Below, piece after piece: positions 62,005 to 64,000 of a DNA stretch of 64,000 bases. Source of the stretch: Lunatimonas lonarensis (GTDB lineage Bacteria; Bacteroidota; Bacteroidia; Cytophagales; Cyclobacteriaceae); contig NZ_AQHR01000085.1 of the NCBI RefSeq assembly GCF_000390185.1, positions 310,001-374,000 of the forward strand, read 5' to 3'. Positions within the stretch are counted from its first letter, which is position 1. The number at the start of each line of letters is the position of its first letter. The translations under genes were made by a program, and so were the position numbers. Below the pieces are notes generated by a model. That model did no database searches and was not told where the DNA came from. It was given only the letters and a program-made list of their open reading frames with translations.

Positions 62005-63315
62005 TCAGTGTTTTTTTGTGTTCACAGATAAAGGCACTTGTTTGGTAAAACAGTGAATTCCTCCTCCTCCCCAGTTATACCTCATGGCATCAAGCCACAC
62101 CAGTTCTTTCTTTGGATAAAGTTTGGTGAAAATTCCCTTCACCTCTTCTTCCTTCTCTTTTGATCCACCTACGTGTAGATAGGTCGGCAACAATACTTTA
62201 TCGTTGGTGATAAGGAAATTGAGATAGGATGCGGCGGCTACTTGTTGGAGGGTATCGCCGACGACAATTCCCTCCGATTCAAGAAACTGAGAAATACCAA
62301 CGGTACTATCGCCCAAAGCCCGCCCTTCTACAACCTGAACAGGCTTAAATATCAAATCAGGCAATGGAACCTTCACAATGTCAAAGGGTTTTCCGTTTTG
62401 ATCTTTAGATTTTTTAAGGATTTGGTAGGTTTCATTCAGTCGTTTATAGTTGCCTGCATGAATGGGATGTTTGTCCTTTTCCTCTTCGTCAATCCATGCC
62501 AAAAGAATGGTATTGGCATTGGCAAATCTGATATACTCATCGGTATGTCCATCAGTACCTGTTCCAAAATATCCCGGAATAATAGTAGCTATATCTGGGG
62601 GATCTTCCATCAGGCCCATACCTACCCATATAAAGTTGCTTAGATTGAGTGTTCTTCTCAATTCCTGTTCAATACTGTCTTTACTGGCACCTTTATTATA
62701 CTTGAGCATCCAATATTCATTAAGCAGAATAGTGCCTTGGCCATTCACCTCAATAGCACCTCCATCAATCGACAACCAGGATGAGATAACATCGTAACCG
62801 TCCTTGACGGCCAAAAGGCTATCCACTTTTTGATTGCTTTCTAAGATAGAGGCATACGCTATGGCCTTGCTTTCTTCTACGCCCTTGGTTATTAAAAAAT
62901 CCTTGTACGCCTCTTGAGCTGACCATATAAAATCAATTACCATTTTTTCGCCTAAGCCATTAATCAAGTAAACAGGTCCTACATCCCTTGGTGCCAGAGG
63001 ATTGTAATAGGGCAGAGATGTAAACTCGTAATTATCAGGAGAAAAATTGTTTATTTCCAGATAATCTTTAAGTACCTGCACGTTTTCACTTGTGTCGCTT
63101 AAAAAAATGACGGGTGTTGTCCCATCCAAAGCCCTGACGATATCTATGATAAAAGGCCAGTATTCCTTTTTCCATTCAGCTTCGCCCCATCCAATATAAA
63201 TGGCTTGGTGCGGCTCCCATTCGGCGGGGTAATAGAAAGCTGAGGGGTCTTTTCTTTCCTTACAGGAAAAAATAGTAAAAATGGCTATAGATAAAAGTAA
63301 ATGTCTTGACTTCAT
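62005..63315 (-). CDS. agmatine deiminase family protein (lipoprotein)
   Basis: 436 residues from the ATG at 63315; the frame's earlier codon is TTG. Signal with lipobox IFTIFSCKE. PAEWEPHQAIYIGW at the start, FGTGTDGHTDEYIRF with His/Asp/Glu, and the C-terminal catalytic Cys in GGGGIHCFTKQ define the peptidyl-arginine/agmatine deiminase (guanidine-modifying) fold. True agmatine deiminases are cytosolic; this one is envelope-anchored, so it may act on external agmatine or guanidino compounds. Monocistronic. Confidence 0.88.
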   Translation of the reverse strand: MKSRHLLLSIAIFTIFSCKERKDPSAFYYPAEWEPHQAIYIGWGEAEWKKEYWPFIIDIVRALDGTTPVIFLSDTSENVQVLKDYLEINNFSPDNYEFTSLPYYNPLAPRDVGPVYLINGLGEKMVIDFIWSAQEAYKDFLITKGVEESKAIAYASILESNQKVDSLLAVKDGYDVISSWLSIDGGAIEVNGQGTILLNEYWMLKYNKGASKDSIEQELRRTLNLSNFIWVGMGLMEDPPDIATIIPGYFGTGTDGHTDEYIRFANANTILLAWIDEEEKDKHPIHAGNYKRLNETYQILKKSKDQNGKPFDIVKVPLPDLIFKPVQVVEGRALGDSTVGISQFLESEGIVVGDTLQQVAAASYLNFLITNDKVLLPTYLHVGGSKEKEEEVKGIFTKLYPKKELVWLDAMRYNWGGGGIHCFTKQVPLSVNTKKH

Positions 63316-63399
63316 AATCAAATGTGTTTTGTAATTCGATCATGGCTGTTGATACACTTGCCAGCAATCGGGTCAGGCGAGGGAATTTACTCACTGTAT

Positions 63400-63591
63400 C
63401 TATATTTTTAAAGCGGCGGTGGTGATTCCCAATTCACCATCACCTTCCCAGAGAACTCCTGACTGGGTCAGGGCCGGCCCACAAGCCGCCATCGGAGGGG
63501 CTATCCACTGGTTGCCCAACAGTCCTCCATCCATTTCAAAGCATTCAGCCCAAAGGAACTGATTCAATTTACACACGGGATTTGAGCTTGC
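63400..63591 (-). pseudogene. 3' remnant of a decayed gene
   Basis: A minus-strand frame of about 63 codons ends at a TAG (63400-63402) and has no good start; a TAG at 63592 closes it upstream. The translation looks coding: CKLNQFLWAECFEMDGG, then GNQWIAPPMAACGPALTQSG, then VLWEGDGELGITTAALKI. I do not recognise the family. It sits between the deiminase gene and a G+C-rich inverted-repeat block that may have cut it. Confidence 0.4.
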
Positions 63592-63715
63592 CTAAGGCAG
63601 ACAGGCTTGGAGACGGCGGGCCTTCGGATCCGTTCTCATCCTACCTACTCCTAACATCTTAAAGATACTAACCTTTCAATTTACTCGGAACCGCCCGCCT
63701 GTCTGCCGCCAAACG
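63585..63715. repeat. G+C-rich inverted-repeat block
   Basis: GCTTGCCTAAGGCAGACAGG with GACGGCGGGC near 63586-63618 is roughly complementary to CGCCCGCCTGTCTGCCG with CGCAAGC near 63690-63712. Composition differs sharply from the AT-rich gene that follows. Likely a dispersed intergenic element. Together with the remnant it fills the 440-base gap 63316-63755. Confidence 0.5.
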
Positions 63716-63755
63716 CAAGCTGGACCTAAGGTGATGGTATATCTCGTTGTTTCCT

Positions 63756-64000
63756 TCAATAGGTTTTGTTTTCAAACCATTTATTTAGTGCTTCTTGATA
63801 TTTATTAATAATATGGTCATCAAATTCATTTGCTTCTAGTTGAAGAAAGTTTTCAACCTTATTTTGAATTGCATCATAATTGAAATCATTAATTATTTCT
63901 ATTTGATCATCAAATTTAATGAGGAGATAAACACTTCCATGGCTTGAAATTCGACCAAATCTATAGATTCCGTTTTGATTAAGCTTATCCGGATTAAAGA
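63756..64000 (-). CDS. 3' part of an unidentified AT-rich gene (cut by the window edge)
   Basis: Open on the minus strand from the right edge to a TGA at 63756-63758, about 80 residues: FNPDKLNQNGIYRFGRISSH, then GSVYLLIKFDDQIEIIND, ending NKYQEALNKWFENKTY. The residues look like a small alpha/beta domain. It uses AT-rich codons (ATA, AAT, GAA) unlike neighbouring genes, which suggests acquisition by transfer. No family recognised. Confidence 0.6.
   Translation of the reverse strand, partial: FNPDKLNQNGIYRFGRISSHGSVYLLIKFDDQIEIINDFNYDAIQNKVENFLQLEANEFDDHIINKYQEALNKWFENKTY

Overview
The window reads as chromosome of a Bacteroidota bacterium, most likely of the Cyclobacteriaceae/Cytophagales type. 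The grounds are a SusC/SusD pair, a type IX secretion (T9SS) C-terminal sorting domain, DUF4221 and 6-bladed beta-propeller lipoproteins, many SPII lipoprotein signals, ATGA-coupled genes and few Shine-Dalgarno sites. I see no rRNA, tRNA, CRISPR array, prophage or intact transposon. The genus is inference.

Layout. 1-11.6 kb: mostly minus-strand hydrolase and membrane-protein genes (amidohydrolase, S41 peptidase, two CPBP-family membrane proteases, three alpha/beta hydrolases, an AraC regulator, a serine beta-lactamase-like hydrolase), many coupled by 4-base overlaps. 11.8-21.3 kb: a GH78-like alpha-L-rhamnosidase, a DUF4221 lipoprotein, an Omp85-like outer-membrane protein, an mgtC-like/mgtE pair with a possible structured leader, and an AraC regulator divergent from an aldehyde dehydrogenase. 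23.6-33.5 kb: eight tightly packed plus-strand genes that together read as a complete D-apiose utilisation operon: GRP-type sugar permease, TIM-barrel candidate decarboxylase (OiaC-like), ApsD-like dehydrogenase, RuBisCO-like protein OiaX, DUF1537 kinase OiaK, ApnO oxidoisomerase, GH140 apiosidase lipoprotein and ApnL lactonase. In this reading apiose is cut from a plant glycan, imported, oxidised to apionolactone, opened to apionate, isomerised/oxidised to 3-oxo-isoapionate, phosphorylated, and split by the RuBisCO-like enzyme to 3-phosphoglycerate and glycolate. This is the most interesting system in the window.

33.6-48 kb: an M81 (MlrC-like) lipoprotein, a 1.2 kb-residue T9SS-exported glycoside hydrolase with duplicated discoidin-like modules, a small membrane protein, a propeller-like lipoprotein, and a TetR regulator divergent from a SusCD pair with a strong palindromic operator between them, followed by a secreted phosphodiesterase/pyrophosphatase. 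48-64 kb: ferritin with a palindrome in its promoter region, a 6-bladed propeller lipoprotein, RsmE, a CocE/S15 hydrolase, a penicillin-acylase family enzyme, a second DUF4221 lipoprotein, a sulfatase, small lipoproteins, a Tat-exported propeller protein, an agmatine-deiminase family lipoprotein and a truncated AT-rich gene at the right edge.

Intergenic structure: a palindromic dispersed repeat occurs three times (about 14.6, 55.6 and 61.8 kb); several perfect hairpins act as terminators or lie in leaders; three short open frames without starts (35.4, 48.2 and 63.5 kb) look like 3' ends of decayed genes. All family names come from reading motifs in the translated sequence and from memory of the families; no search was run.
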